Shown: positions 18,420-28,081, counted from the stretch's first letter. The stretch: 64,000 nucleotides of DNA from Phreatobacter stygius (GCF_005144885.1 NZ_CP039690.1:4477001-4541000); one strand, 5' to 3'. Notes: generated from the letters alone by a model not told the origin. Numbers and translations: made by a program.

Positions 18420-18947
18420 GGCTTTGTTAATCCTCTAAAGGGCGGCAATTGATGCCGCCGTGACATTCGAGCGCTTGAAACGCTTTGCTGGTGGCGTTGT
18501 TGTTCCGAGGCTCATCACCTAGCGATAGGCCGATTCGGAAAATCGTCACTGGCAGGCAGATACTGCTGTTTAGATGAGGTTTCAAGGCCAAGATGAAAGA
18601 ATTCAAGTAAAATCGAATTGCGATTAACCGTCGCATTCACATTTGGTAATCTTACTGTCAGCTCACTTCAATGAATGCGGGCGCCGCAACCCGCTCTACA
18701 ACCGAATTTTCCGCAAGCCCCGCCCATCTAACGCAACGACGCCGTAGATTGCGCAGCCGGCCCCGGCAACTTACCTGTGGCAGGTCATCTGCGTGATGCA
18801 GCGGCAATGCAAGGTTACGTCAACAACAGCAGTCACGCCTATGATCTCACGAGCGGCAGTACGATACGTCCCGCTTATTCTTGAGCGCCGCGCAACGGCC
18901 CGGTTCTCGTCCATCTATCCGAATATCCAGCCGGTGAGGATCGATCA
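18420..18947. other. 528-bp intergenic region, A+T-rich promoter zone of mucR and oligopeptidase
   Basis: No convincing gene is seen here on either strand. Bases 18573-18663 are clearly richer in A+T than the surroundings, with several TpA steps and A-runs. MucR/Ros proteins bind A+T-rich sites and often repress their own gene, so this is the likely operator region (inference). The oligopeptidase start at 18948 is preceded by GTGAGGATCGATCA. Confidence 0.5.
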
Positions 18948-21077
18948 ATGACTACCAAGCTTGCCCGTCTCGACGGTGCCGCCGCCGTCGCACCCGTGGC
19001 CGAGCGCCGGCCGGTCGAGAAGACCATCCACGATGTTGTGCTCCGCGACGATTATGACTGGTTGCGCGCTGCCAACTGGCAAGCGGCAATCCGCGATCCC
19101 AGTGTCTTGCCGGCACCGATCCGCGCGCATCTGGAGGCCGAGAACGCCTATGCCGAAGCGGTGCTCGAGCCAGCCAAGGCCCTGATCGGCGTGCTGTTCG
19201 AGGAGATGAAGGGGCGGATCAAGCAAGACGATTCCTCGGTACCGGCGCCCGACGGCCCTTGGGAATATTACGAAAGCTATCGCAGCGGCGGCCAGCATCC
19301 GATCGTTTGTCGCCGGCCGCGCGGCGCGGCCACGCCGGAACAGGTCATGCTGGACGGCGACGCGCTCGCCGAGGGCAAGGCGTTTTTCGACTTCGGCGGC
19401 GCCGTGCACAGCCCGGATCATGCAAGGCTCGCCTGGAGCCATGACGACAAGGGGTCCGAATTCTTCTCGCTGAAGATCCGCGACCTGACCACGGGCGAAG
19501 ACCTGGCCGACGTCGTTCCCGAGACCGGTGGCGACGCTGTCTGGGCGGCGGATGGCTCGGCGCTTTATTACGTCAGGCTCGACGACAATCACCGGCCGCT
19601 CAAGGTGTTCCGTCACGCGATCGGCACCGCGGCGTCCGCGGACCGGCTGGTCTATGAGGAAACCGACACGACGGTCTTCCTCGGGCTCGATCAGGCGACC
19701 GCCGGCGGTCTTGCCTTCATCACCGGGGCGCAGAGCGATTCGACCGAGGTGCGCATCCTCGATCTCGCCGATCCGGCCGCCGTGCCGCGCCTGGCTTTGC
19801 CGCGCGAGGACGAGGTCAAGTCTTATCCGGACTACCATCCGTCCTATCTGGGCCAGCCTTCGCTGTTCATCCTGACCAATGCCGACGGCGCGGAAGACTA
19901 CAAGGTGGTCGTCGCGCCGGCCGCCGACCCCGGGCGCGACACATGGCAGGAATTGATCCCGCATCGTCCGGGCGTGCTGGTGCTGTCGATCAGCGTACTG
20001 GCCAATTGGCTGGTCCGGCTCGAACGGGAAAGCGCGCTTCCCCGCATCGTCGTGCGCGATCTCGCAACCAACGCCGAATATACCATCGCCTTCGACGAGG
20101 AGGCTTATGCGCTCGGCATCGTCCATGGCTATGAGTTCGACACCGACACCTTGCGCTTCGTCTATTCGTCGATGACGACGCCGGCCGAGACCTGGGACTA
20201 CGACATGCGCACGCGCGAGCGTGTGCTGCGCAAGCGCCAGGAAGTGCCGTCCGGCCATGATCCGGCCGACTATGTCACGCGCCGCCTGCTGGCGCCGGCC
20301 GCGGACGGTGAAATGGTTCCGGTGTCGCTGGTCTATCGCAAGGGGTTGGCGCTCGATGGTTCGGCACCGCTGCTGCTCTATGGCTACGGTTCTTATGGCG
20401 CGTCCATGCCGGCATCGTTTTCGACGACGCGCCTGTCACTGGCCGATCGCGGCTTCGTCTATGCCATTGCCCATATCAGGGGCGGCATGGAGAAGGGCTA
20501 TCGCTGGTACCGCAACGGCAAGCGTGAGCACAAGCGCAACACCTTCACCGATTTCATCGCGGCGGCCGAGCACCTCATCGCCGAGCGCTTCACCGCCAAG
20601 GGCCGGATCGTCGCCCATGGCGGTTCGGCCGGCGGCCTGCTGATGGGCGCCATCGCCAATATGCGCCCGGATCTGTGGGGCGGGGTGGTTGCCGAAGTGC
20701 CCTTTGTCGACGTGGTCAACACCATGCTCGACGACACGCTGCCGCTAACCCCGCCGGAATGGCGCGAATGGGGCGACCCGATCCATGATCCGGAGGCCTT
20801 CCGCCGCATGCTCGGCTATTCGCCTTACGACAATGTCGCGGTCCAGGCCTATCCGCCGATCCTGGCGCTGGCCGGCGTATCGGATCCAAGGGTGACCTAT
20901 TGGGAGCCGGCGAAATGGGTGGCGAAGCTGCGCGCCGCCAAGACCGACGGCAACCCGGTTCTGCTGGTGACCAATATGGAGTCCGGCCATGGCGGGGCGG
21001 CCGGGCGCTTCGACCGGCTGAAGGAAGTGGCCAAGGCCTATGCCTTCGCCATCAAGGTCGTCGGCGCGCCGGAATAG
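18948..21077 (+). CDS. ptrB: oligopeptidase B-like S9 peptidase
   Basis: A 709-residue prolyl-oligopeptidase family serine peptidase, which cleaves short peptides after basic residues if it is a true oligopeptidase B. The N-terminal half is a beta-propeller. The C-terminal alpha/beta hydrolase domain carries the nucleophile motif HGGSAGGLLMG (Ser560), the Asp region ALAGVSDPRVTYWEP and the His near the end (MESGHGG). Length and the motif YDWLRAANW near the N-terminus fit oligopeptidase B. No signal peptide is visible, so it is cytosolic. The gene is monocistronic. Confidence 0.93.
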   Translation: MTTKLARLDGAAAVAPVAERRPVEKTIHDVVLRDDYDWLRAANWQAAIRDPSVLPAPIRAHLEAENAYAEAVLEPAKALIGVLFEEMKGRIKQDDSSVPAPDGPWEYYESYRSGGQHPIVCRRPRGAATPEQVMLDGDALAEGKAFFDFGGAVHSPDHARLAWSHDDKGSEFFSLKIRDLTTGEDLADVVPETGGDAVWAADGSALYYVRLDDNHRPLKVFRHAIGTAASADRLVYEETDTTVFLGLDQATAGGLAFITGAQSDSTEVRILDLADPAAVPRLALPREDEVKSYPDYHPSYLGQPSLFILTNADGAEDYKVVVAPAADPGRDTWQELIPHRPGVLVLSISVLANWLVRLERESALPRIVVRDLATNAEYTIAFDEEAYALGIVHGYEFDTDTLRFVYSSMTTPAETWDYDMRTRERVLRKRQEVPSGHDPADYVTRRLLAPAADGEMVPVSLVYRKGLALDGSAPLLLYGYGSYGASMPASFSTTRLSLADRGFVYAIAHIRGGMEKGYRWYRNGKREHKRNTFTDFIAAAEHLIAERFTAKGRIVAHGGSAGGLLMGAIANMRPDLWGGVVAEVPFVDVVNTMLDDTLPLTPPEWREWGDPIHDPEAFRRMLGYSPYDNVAVQAYPPILALAGVSDPRVTYWEPAKWVAKLRAAKTDGNPVLLVTNMESGHGGAAGRFDRLKEVAKAYAFAIKVVGAPE

Positions 21078-21146
21078 GGCGCTTGAGGTCGAACGAGGCC
21101 GGCCGCCGGTCGGCCTCGTCGAGGCCGGCGATGGCCCAAAGGCCGC

Positions 21147-22304
21147 TCAGGTGGTTGCCGCCTGTCGCTGCTCGCGGCTGAGCGTCAGCGCCAGATGGGC
21201 GATGCCGATCAGGCCGGCAAGGATGGCGGCGATGCCGATGGCGGGAATTCCGCCCATGCTCTTGGCAAAACCCGCAACCAGCGACCCGACGGACGCGCCG
21301 ATATAGATGCAGGCGGCGCTGAGCGACAGCAGCACCTGGGTCCGGGCGGGATCCAGCGCGACCAGGCGGGCCTGCTGCGGCACCGAGATGGCCCAGCCGA
21401 CGCTGGCCCAGGCGAACAAAAGCAGGCCGCCGAGCCAGACCTGATGCCAGGGAATGAGGGTGACCGCCGCCATCATCGGCACCGGCAGGACGGTTGCCAC
21501 GAGCAGCGCCCGGTTCGGCCCGACACGGTCGGTCAGGACGCCGCCGAGCAGGTTGCCGGCGACCGATCCGAAGCCATAAACGACGAGCAGGAGAGCGACG
21601 ACCTCCGGGCCGCCGCCGGTCTTCTCCTCGATGATCGGCGCCAGGAAGGTATAGGGGATCCAGCCGGCGCACATGACCGAGGCGGTCAGCAGCACCGCTC
21701 CGGCAAGCCGCGGATTGACCAGCGTGCTCACCAGGTCGCTCAACCGCGCCGGCGCGACATCGATGGCACGCGGAACCCGCAGCGCCAGCGCCAGCGTCAT
21801 GGCCGCCGCCAGGGCGGCGACGATCCAGAACACCTGCGACCAGCCGAGCAGATAGCCGAGATAGCCGCCGGCCGGCACGCCGGCGACCTGGGCGAGCGTC
21901 AGCCCGGCATAGACGATCGACAGCGCCTGGCCGCGCCGTTCGATCGGGACCGAGGCGATGGCGACCCCCGCGGCGGTCGGCGAATAGAGCCCGGCGCCGA
22001 GCGCGGTGACCACCCGGCCGGCATAGAGCAGCGTCGGATTGGTGGCGAGCGCCGACGCAAGCACGCCCAGGCCGAACAATGCCATGCCGAGGATCAGCAC
22101 GGTGCGCCGGTCGAACCGCCCGGTCGCCGAGGTCAGCAGCGGCGAGCCGACGGCATAGGCAAGCGCATAAGAACTCATGACCCAGCTGGCGCCGACCGGG
22201 GTCAGGCCAAGGTCGCGCGACAGCGGGCTGATGACACCAATGACGGCAAAGGCGCCGATGCCGACGACGAAGGTCGCGGCAGACAGCAGAAGCAGAAGTG
22301 GCAT
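21147..22304 (-). CDS. MFS transporter (AraJ/YdhP-like efflux permease)
   Basis: A 385-residue major-facilitator permease with about 12 membrane helices, starting MPLLLLLSAATFVVGIGAF. MFS loop 2-3 signature elements are visible (PLLTSATGRFDRRTVLILGM), as is VAGVPAGGYLGYLLGWSQVF in helix 5. The reading frame stays open far upstream, but those codons look non-coding, so the ATG at 22304 is used. It resembles sugar/drug efflux permeases; the substrate is unknown. Divergent from the DUF1194 gene, separated by 214 bp holding both promoters. Confidence 0.9.
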   Translation of the reverse strand: MPLLLLLSAATFVVGIGAFAVIGVISPLSRDLGLTPVGASWVMSSYALAYAVGSPLLTSATGRFDRRTVLILGMALFGLGVLASALATNPTLLYAGRVVTALGAGLYSPTAAGVAIASVPIERRGQALSIVYAGLTLAQVAGVPAGGYLGYLLGWSQVFWIVAALAAAMTLALALRVPRAIDVAPARLSDLVSTLVNPRLAGAVLLTASVMCAGWIPYTFLAPIIEEKTGGGPEVVALLLVVYGFGSVAGNLLGGVLTDRVGPNRALLVATVLPVPMMAAVTLIPWHQVWLGGLLLFAWASVGWAISVPQQARLVALDPARTQVLLSLSAACIYIGASVGSLVAGFAKSMGGIPAIGIAAILAGLIGIAHLALTLSREQRQAATT

Positions 22305-22518
22305 GAAGCCTCGGGGCAGGGCGCAAGGATGACGACGCAAGCGGAGTGTCGCCGTCACTCTATACGAGCCGCCGTCGACCACGATGCGGCCTGCGGTCAT
22401 GGCGGCCACGACCAGCGGACATGGCGCCTCCGGGCTCCATGGCTGCCTGAGGCGGCTGGTCCGGGCTTGACGACCGCGGCGCGCCCATCGTCCGATGGGC
22501 AAAGGAGGAGCCGGTCCC

Positions 22519-23241
22519 GTGCGCCGAATGCATCTCGTCTCGCGCCGGCTGGCGCTCGGCTTGGCCGCGATAGCCGCAGTGGTCGTCAGGCCGCGCGGCG
22601 CGCGAGGGCAACCATTGGAGCCGGTCGATGTCGAGCTGGTGCTGGCCGCCGACGGATCGGGCTCGATCGATGACGACGAACTGCGCCTGCAGCGACAGGG
22701 ATACGCCGAGGCGCTGGTATCGGCGGATGTGCTGACCGCCATCAGGTCGGGCACGATCGGCGCCATTGCCGTCGTCTATGTCGAATGGGGCGGGCCGCAT
22801 TCCCAGCATGTCATTGCCGACTGGCAGGTGATCCGTGACGCGGCGACCGCGCGCGCCTTCGGCGACCAGCTGACCGCAACCCCGCGGGCGGCGAGGGGCT
22901 ACAACTCGATCTCGGCGGCGATCGACTTCTCGGTCGGCCTGATCGAGGCCAATGCCTATCGCGGCCTCAGGCGGGTCATCGACGTCTCGGGCGACGGCCC
23001 GCATATCGGCGGCCGGCCGGTCGAGGCGGCGCGCGACGATGCGGTGGCCAAAGGCATGGTCATCAATGCCCTGGCGATCCTTCGGCCAGGCGGCAGTATT
23101 GCCGCCCGGGCCGGGCAACCGCTCGCCGACCATTATCGCGAGGCGGTGATCGGCGGCCCGGGCGCCTTTGTCGAGATCGCCGATGAAAGCCGCAGTTTCG
23201 CCGAGGCGGTCCGGCGCAAGATCGTCAACGAGATCGCGTGA
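22519..23241 (+). CDS. DUF1194 (von Willebrand A-like) exported protein
   Basis: A 240-residue exported protein with a VWA-like fold. After a signal segment (LVSRRLALGLAAIAAVVV) comes VDVELVLAADGSGSIDDDE, whose DxSxS is the metal-ion-dependent adhesion site. RRVIDVSGDGPHIGGRPVE is typical of DUF1194. The GTG at 22519 is chosen because AAAGGAGGAG ends 8 bp upstream; an ATG at 22495 lies before that ribosome-binding site, and one at 22528 is also in frame. The biological role of DUF1194 proteins is unknown. Confidence 0.87.
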   Translation: MRRMHLVSRRLALGLAAIAAVVVRPRGARGQPLEPVDVELVLAADGSGSIDDDELRLQRQGYAEALVSADVLTAIRSGTIGAIAVVYVEWGGPHSQHVIADWQVIRDAATARAFGDQLTATPRAARGYNSISAAIDFSVGLIEANAYRGLRRVIDVSGDGPHIGGRPVEAARDDAVAKGMVINALAILRPGGSIAARAGQPLADHYREAVIGGPGAFVEIADESRSFAEAVRRKIVNEIA

Positions 23242-23245
23242 CTTC

Positions 23246-23280
23246 AAAAAAGCGAAACCCCGGCGGTCTGCCGCCGGGGT
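23246..23280 (-). terminator. intrinsic terminator of sodB
   Basis: The stem ACCCCGGCGG/CCGCCGGGGT with loop TCTG (23257-23280) is followed, on the minus strand, by TTCGCTTTTTT. This gives a classical terminator downstream of sodB. On the plus strand the hairpin lacks a T-run, so it probably serves the minus-strand gene mainly. Confidence 0.85.
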
Positions 23281-23321
23281 GTGAAGGCCGATCCGGCCGC
23301 ATGGCTGGCGTCGCGCCTGCC

Positions 23322-23921
23322 TTACTTGGTCGCGGCTTGGAACATCTCGTCGACATAGTCCCAGTTGACCAGATGCTCGATGAACGCCTTGGCATAGTCC
23401 GGCCGGCGGTTGCGATAGTCGATGTAATAGGAATGTTCCCAGACGTCGCAGCCGAGGATCGGCTTGGCGCCGTGGACCAGCGGGCTCTCGCCGTTCGGCG
23501 TCTTCATGGTGACCACCTTGCCGTTCTGGACGGCAAGCCAGCCCCAGCCCGCGCCGAACTGGGTGACGCAGGATTCGATGAACTTCGCCTTCATCTCGTC
23601 GACCGAGCCGAAGCCGTCGACAATGGCTTTTTCCAATCCGCCGGGGATCTTGCCGCCGCCATTCGGCTTCATCCATTTCCAGAAGTGGATGTGGTTGTAG
23701 TGCTGGCCGGCATTGTTGAACAGGCCGGCATTCTTGCCGAACGAACCTTTGACGACATCTTCGAGGCTCTTGCCTTCGAACTCGGTGCCCTTGATCAGGT
23801 TGTTGCCGTTGTTCACATAGGCGAGGTGATGCTTGTCATGGTGATACTCGAGCGTCTCCTTCGACATATAGGGCTGGAGCGCATCGTGGGCGTAGGGAAG
23901 ATCGTCGAGCGTGAAGGACAT
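23322..23921 (-). CDS. sodB: superoxide dismutase (Fe-type)
   Basis: A 199-residue Fe/Mn superoxide dismutase that converts superoxide to O2 and H2O2. Metal ligands are His27, His77, Asp159 (GCDVWEHSYY) and His163. The outer-sphere glutamine is in NNAGQHYNH (Gln73), the iron-type position, whereas the manganese-type position near residue 144 reads NGESP; iron or cambialistic activity is therefore expected. The ATG at 23921 follows AGGAGA. No signal peptide is seen, so it is cytosolic. A strong terminator follows. Confidence 0.97.
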   Translation of the reverse strand: MSFTLDDLPYAHDALQPYMSKETLEYHHDKHHLAYVNNGNNLIKGTEFEGKSLEDVVKGSFGKNAGLFNNAGQHYNHIHFWKWMKPNGGGKIPGGLEKAIVDGFGSVDEMKAKFIESCVTQFGAGWGWLAVQNGKVVTMKTPNGESPLVHGAKPILGCDVWEHSYYIDYRNRRPDYAKAFIEHLVNWDYVDEMFQAATK

Positions 23922-24144
23922 GAGCTGTCTCCTGGAAAGACCATTGAAGGCTGTCGGCCTCCCATGGCGGCGATGTGAAGCAACCCCGCCTAGATAGGCC
24001 TGACCTTCCAGCGGGGCAATTGGAGAACCCGCAACGAAGGGCAAAGTTGCGAGAATCTTATGACAGGCCTTTGATAGGTTGTAATAAACGGCTCAGAAGC
24101 AGCCGGATGCGGCCGGAGCCGCACGGGTTGAAAAGGAAGCCCCC

Positions 24145-25800
24145 ATGATCCTTCTCCTCCAGGTCCTTGCCGTTGTTCTGACGGTCCTGGGCGTTGTCAC
24201 GCTTTACCTCGGCAACGACCCGAGCATGCTGAGCCTGGGCAACACATTGATGATCGTCGGCGCGATCAGCGCGGTCGGCGGCCTGCTGCTGGTCGGCCTC
24301 GCGGTCATCGCCGGCCGGCTGGATACCCTGGCGCGCGGCATCGACGGGCTCAAGCTCGGCCTGGCCCCGGCGCCGGCTTTCGTGCCGCCGGTCGCACCGG
24401 TTCTGGACGTCGCGCCGCGGCCGGCTCCGGCCGATCCGGAAACCAAGGGCGAGACCGCGCCGGAACCGGTCGTGCCGGTGCCCCCTTCGGCCGAGCCTTA
24501 CCGGGCCGAGCCTTACCGGGCCGAACCGTCCATCGAGCCGGTCAGACCGGAGCCGTTGCGGGCCGAGCCAGGCAATGGGGCGCCGCGCGAACCGGCCCGA
24601 ATCGAGCCGCCTCATGTCGAGCCCGTGCGCGTCGAACCGGTCCATGTCGAGCCCGAGCGCATCGAACCGCCTCGCATCGAGCCGGTGCGTGTCGAGCCGG
24701 CCGCGAGCAGTTCGCCGGCGCCCGTGGAGTTTCCGAAGCGGCCAACCTCATTTCGCGATCGCTTTGGCTGGAAACCGGCCGTCACCGCAGCCGGCATTGC
24801 CGCTGCCGCGGGTGTTGCCGCGACGGCAAAGCCCGGCAAGCCCGGTGACGATGCGGTTCCGACGCCATCCGAGCCGGATACCAAGGGATCGACCGACACG
24901 CGCGGCGCGACCGGCGGCGAGAGCCTGGAGGCGGCGATCAGCGCTGCGATCGCCGATGTCAACACACCGGCGGCCGAGCCGCGGGCCGAGGCCGGCGACA
25001 CGCCACGGGCGGGCGCGGGCCGCGCCGAAGCGCCGGCGGTCACGGCTCCCAGGCATCTCGACGATGACGATCTGATGGCCCGGCTCAGGGCCTCCATCCT
25101 CGGACCGGAACCAGTATCCGCGCCGGGCGCTGGCACAGCCGAGGCCCCGGCGCGTGGCGAACCCGTCGTCGAGAAGGCGGTCGCGGCAGAGCCCGCCAAG
25201 GCGCCGGCACTTTCGATCGAAGACGAGCTCGAATTGGCGCTGAAGACGGCGCTTGGCCGCGACGTCGCGCCGGTGGCCGATCTGCGTGACCAGGTGGTTC
25301 CGCCGCCGGCGCCTGTCGTGCCGCCACCGGAACCGGCGGCCGGCCGGCAGGAGCAGCCATCCGGCGATCGCGCCATGGCCGCACTTGCCCGCGATTTCCC
25401 CGAGCTCGGCGATATCCTGGCGCGGCCTGCCGAACCGGATCGGGACCGGAGGGTGGCGGGCGAGGATGACGGCGATATCAGCGACGGCCATGCGCATGCC
25501 ATCGACACGCATCGGCCCATGCCGGGTGAAGACCAGCCGGCCGCCGCGCCCGAACCGGCAGCCGAGGCGGTCCCGGTGGTTGCCGCGGAGCCTGAGCCGG
25601 CGGCAGTGGTCGAAGCCGCTCCGGTCGTCGCAGCTGAACCGCCGCCACCGTCCGCGCCCACCGCGCCGCTGCTGCGTGAAGGCGTCATCGCCGGCATTCC
25701 GTTCCGGCTGTTCGGCGACGGTTCGATCGAGGCAGATCTCGCCTCCGGCACGGCCCGCTTCGCCTCGCTCAAGGATTTCCGCGCGCATGTCGGCGGTTGA
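24145..25800 (+). CDS. membrane-anchored Pro/Glu-rich low-complexity protein, unknown function
   Basis: A 551-residue protein. Two N-terminal hydrophobic helices (ILLLQVLAVVLTVLGVVTLY and IVGAISAVGGLLLVGLAVIA) anchor a long disordered tail. Residues about 115-190 contain repeated EP dipeptides in units such as RAEPYRAEP, HVEPVRVEP and RIEPVRVEP, an extended-rod composition seen in envelope-spanning linkers. The C-terminus has a folded-looking piece (IPFRLFGDGSIEADL) that resembles a short C-terminal motif in other Rhizobiales membrane proteins. The ATG follows AAAAGGAAG. No homologue of known function is recognised. Confidence 0.8.
   Translation: MILLLQVLAVVLTVLGVVTLYLGNDPSMLSLGNTLMIVGAISAVGGLLLVGLAVIAGRLDTLARGIDGLKLGLAPAPAFVPPVAPVLDVAPRPAPADPETKGETAPEPVVPVPPSAEPYRAEPYRAEPSIEPVRPEPLRAEPGNGAPREPARIEPPHVEPVRVEPVHVEPERIEPPRIEPVRVEPAASSSPAPVEFPKRPTSFRDRFGWKPAVTAAGIAAAAGVAATAKPGKPGDDAVPTPSEPDTKGSTDTRGATGGESLEAAISAAIADVNTPAAEPRAEAGDTPRAGAGRAEAPAVTAPRHLDDDDLMARLRASILGPEPVSAPGAGTAEAPARGEPVVEKAVAAEPAKAPALSIEDELELALKTALGRDVAPVADLRDQVVPPPAPVVPPPEPAAGRQEQPSGDRAMAALARDFPELGDILARPAEPDRDRRVAGEDDGDISDGHAHAIDTHRPMPGEDQPAAAPEPAAEAVPVVAAEPEPAAVVEAAPVVAAEPPPPSAPTAPLLREGVIAGIPFRLFGDGSIEADLASGTARFASLKDFRAHVGG
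24490..24519 (+). repeat. perfect 15-bp tandem duplication in coding sequence
   Basis: GCCGAGCCTTACCGG occurs twice back to back and encodes AEPYR twice. It sits at the start of the EP-repeat region of the Pro/Glu-rich protein and is probably a recent slippage duplication. Confidence 0.85.
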
Positions 25801-25826
25801 CCCGAGCGACCAGCCGGCCGGTCACC

Positions 25827-25852
25827 GGCGTCGGGACCTGGGTCCCGGCGCC
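25827..25852. terminator. candidate bidirectional terminator hairpin
   Basis: GGCGTCGGGACC pairs with GGTCCCGGCGCC over 12 bases (one G-T) around a two-base gap. It lies between two convergent genes, the Pro/Glu-rich protein gene and ilvE. There is no clear T-run, so termination is inferred from position and stem strength. Confidence 0.5.
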
Positions 25853-25870
25853 CTGGCGTGACGCCGCGGC

Positions 25871-26737
25871 TCAGATGCGCGTGCCGCTCGCCGCATAGTC
25901 CCAGTAGAGCTCGCGGGCTTTCCGCGCCATCGGACCCGGCTGGAGCGCACGCTCGTCGATGCGGGTGACGGGAACCACCTTGGAATAATTGCCCGAGGAG
26001 AAGATTTCGTCGGCCTCGGAGAATTCGCCATAGGTCAGGCTCTTCTCGACCACCGTGACGCCGGCCTGGCGCAGCAGTGCGATGGTTCGCTGGCGGGTGA
26101 CGCCATTGAGGAAAGTGCCATTCGGCACCGGCGTATAGACGATGCCGCCCTTGGCCATGAAGATGTTGGACGATGCGGTCTCGGCGACATTGCCGAGCAT
26201 GTCGCGCACCAGGCAATTGTCGAAGCCGCGGGCGAGCGCCTCGCGCAGCGCGCGGGCATTGTTCGGATAGAGGCAGCCGGCCTTGGAATCGGTCGGCGCG
26301 TTTTCGATGGTCGGGCGCCGGAACGGCGACAGCGTGACCGACATGCCGTTCGGCGTGCCCATCGGCGCTTCATAGAGGCACAGCAAGAACCGGGTGGTCT
26401 CCGGATCGTTCAGGATGGCGCTCGGCCCATCGCCCTCGGCCCAATACATCGGCCGCACATAGAGCGCCGTCTTGCCGTCGAATTTCCGGGCGCCGTCGCG
26501 GGCGAGCTCGACAATGGCCTCGACCGACATGGTCGCCTTCATTCCGAGCGCCCCGGCCGAACGGTTGAGCCTGGCGGCGTGCTGGTCCATGTCCGGCATC
26601 ATGCCGTCGAACACCCGTGCGCCGTCGAACACCGACGAGGCTTGCCAGAAGGCATGGCTGCGCGGACCGGTCAGCGGCGGATTGCCCTCCAGCCAGTCGC
26701 CATCGACATAGGTCCAGGTTTTCGACCAGTTGGGCAT
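25871..26737 (-). CDS. ilvE: branched-chain amino acid aminotransferase
   Basis: A 288-residue class IV PLP aminotransferase that interconverts Leu, Ile or Val with their keto acids using glutamate. The PLP lysine is Lys152 in DSKAGCLYPNN. Glu186 in NVAETASSNIF binds the cofactor ring nitrogen. The N-terminus (WTYVDGDWLEGNPPLTG) and the PMYWAEGDG stretch match the alphaproteobacterial IlvE branch. The start at 26737 is chosen because family alignments begin there, and the upstream codons overlap the divergent dehalogenase promoter. Confidence 0.9.
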   Translation of the reverse strand: MPNWSKTWTYVDGDWLEGNPPLTGPRSHAFWQASSVFDGARVFDGMMPDMDQHAARLNRSAGALGMKATMSVEAIVELARDGARKFDGKTALYVRPMYWAEGDGPSAILNDPETTRFLLCLYEAPMGTPNGMSVTLSPFRRPTIENAPTDSKAGCLYPNNARALREALARGFDNCLVRDMLGNVAETASSNIFMAKGGIVYTPVPNGTFLNGVTRQRTIALLRQAGVTVVEKSLTYGEFSEADEIFSSGNYSKVVPVTRIDERALQPGPMARKARELYWDYAASGTRI

Positions 26738-26927
26738 CGGATTCTCCAGAACGTTTCCCTGCCCGAACTTATCCTGTCGCATGGCGCCGACATCATGAAA
26801 TGTGGTGATTGGTGACCTGCGCCGATGCAATGGTTTGATCCGATCGTTTCGGCCGGGGACAAACTGTTTTGCCATTGCGCTTTTGACCACGCTCGCCACC
26901 ATCCTGGTGATCCGAGGGAGCACGGCC

Positions 26928-27599
26928 ATGCCTGCAAACACGTTCATGTTCGACGCCTACGGCACGCTGTTCGACGTCCATGCGGCGGTGGCGCGTGCCG
27001 GCGTTTCGCTTGGCGAAAACGCCGCCGCGATCTCGCAGCTCTGGCGCACGAAGCAGCTGGAATATTCCTGGACGACGACGCTGATCGGCGGCTTCGATGA
27101 TTTCTGGACGCTGACCGAGCGCGGCCTCGATTTCGCGCTGGCGCGCCATGGCGTCGCCGACCCGGCTCTCAAGCAAGCCTTGCTCGACGCCTATCTGAAC
27201 CTCGACGCCTATCCTGATGTCGCACCGCTTCTGGCGCGGTTGAAGGCGCGGCGCCTGACCACCGCCATCTTCACCAATGGTACGCGCCGGATGGTCGATG
27301 CGGCGATCGCGGCCGCCGGCCTTGCCGACCTGATCGACCATGTCGTGACCGTCGAAGCGGTGCGGGCTTATAAGCCGGCACCGGCCGTCTACGCCGCGGC
27401 GCAGGCCGCCGTCGGGGCGGGGCAGCCGCGCGACATCGTTCTCGTTTCGTCGAACCGGTGGGATGTCGCAGGCGCCGCGGCTTTCGGTTTCACCGCCGTC
27501 TGGGTCAATCGGGCCGGCTTGCCGAATGAATATCCCGGCCACGATCCGGTCGCGGTCGTCGCCGACCTCACGGCACTTCAGTCCTTCAGCACCGCTTGA
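26928..27599 (+). CDS. haloacid dehalogenase type II
   Basis: A 223-residue HAD-superfamily hydrolase of the (S)-2-haloacid dehalogenase type, which replaces halogen by hydroxyl with inversion. Motif I is FDAYGTLFD with nucleophile Asp9. Motif II is IFTNGT. Motif III/IV elements include AYKPAPAVY and LVSSNRWDVAGAAAFGF, the type-II pattern. The ATG at 26928 follows CGAGGGAG. A related non-dehalogenating HAD role is possible. Its 3' end overlaps the convergent sufE gene by 22 bp. Confidence 0.9.
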   Translation: MPANTFMFDAYGTLFDVHAAVARAGVSLGENAAAISQLWRTKQLEYSWTTTLIGGFDDFWTLTERGLDFALARHGVADPALKQALLDAYLNLDAYPDVAPLLARLKARRLTTAIFTNGTRRMVDAAIAAAGLADLIDHVVTVEAVRAYKPAPAVYAAAQAAVGAGQPRDIVLVSSNRWDVAGAAAFGFTAVWVNRAGLPNEYPGHDPVAVVADLTALQSFSTA

Positions 27600-28033
27600 T
27601 CCGCGCTCACCGCCCGCCGCGCGTCCCGGCGGATCCGATCGATCATCGAGCGCACGCCGTTCGACCGCTGCGGCGTCAGATGTTGTTCGAAGCCGAGCTG
27701 CCGGAACAGCTCGAAGGCGTCCTGGCCGACGATATCGACGGCGTGCTTGCCGGAGTAGAAGGCGAGCGTCACGGCCACCAGGCCCTTGACGATATGGGCA
27801 TCGCTTTCGCCCTCGAAGGTCAGGATCGGGTTCGCGCCGTCGCCGACATGGGTGACCAGCCAGACATTGCTGGCGCAGCCCTTGACCCGGTTGTCTTCGT
27901 TGCGCTGATCGGGCCTGAGCTCCGGCAGCGACCTGCCGATCTCGATCACATAGCGATAGCGCTCCTCCCAGTCATCGAGCAGGGCGAAGGCTTCGGTGAT
28001 GTCGTCGATGGTCATCGTCGCGGCTTCGGTCAT
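27578..28033 (-). CDS. sufE: SufE family Fe-S cluster assembly protein
   Basis: A 151-residue SufE sulfur-acceptor protein. It takes persulfide sulfur from the cysteine desulfurase SufS and passes it to the SufBCD scaffold. The active cysteine is Cys53 in NRVKGCASNVWL. The early helix DDWEERYRYVIEIGR is also typical. No Shine-Dalgarno motif clearly distinguishes the ATG at 28033 from one at 28015. The stop lies inside the 3' end of the convergent dehalogenase gene. The DUF5330 gene sits upstream on the same strand. Confidence 0.95.
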   Translation of the reverse strand: MTEAATMTIDDITEAFALLDDWEERYRYVIEIGRSLPELRPDQRNEDNRVKGCASNVWLVTHVGDGANPILTFEGESDAHIVKGLVAVTLAFYSGKHAVDIVGQDAFELFRQLGFEQHLTPQRSNGVRSMIDRIRRDARRAVSADQAVLKD

Positions 28034-28081
28034 AGACCGGATATAGCGGCCGAAAACGCCAAAACAAAGGGCTCAGGTCGA

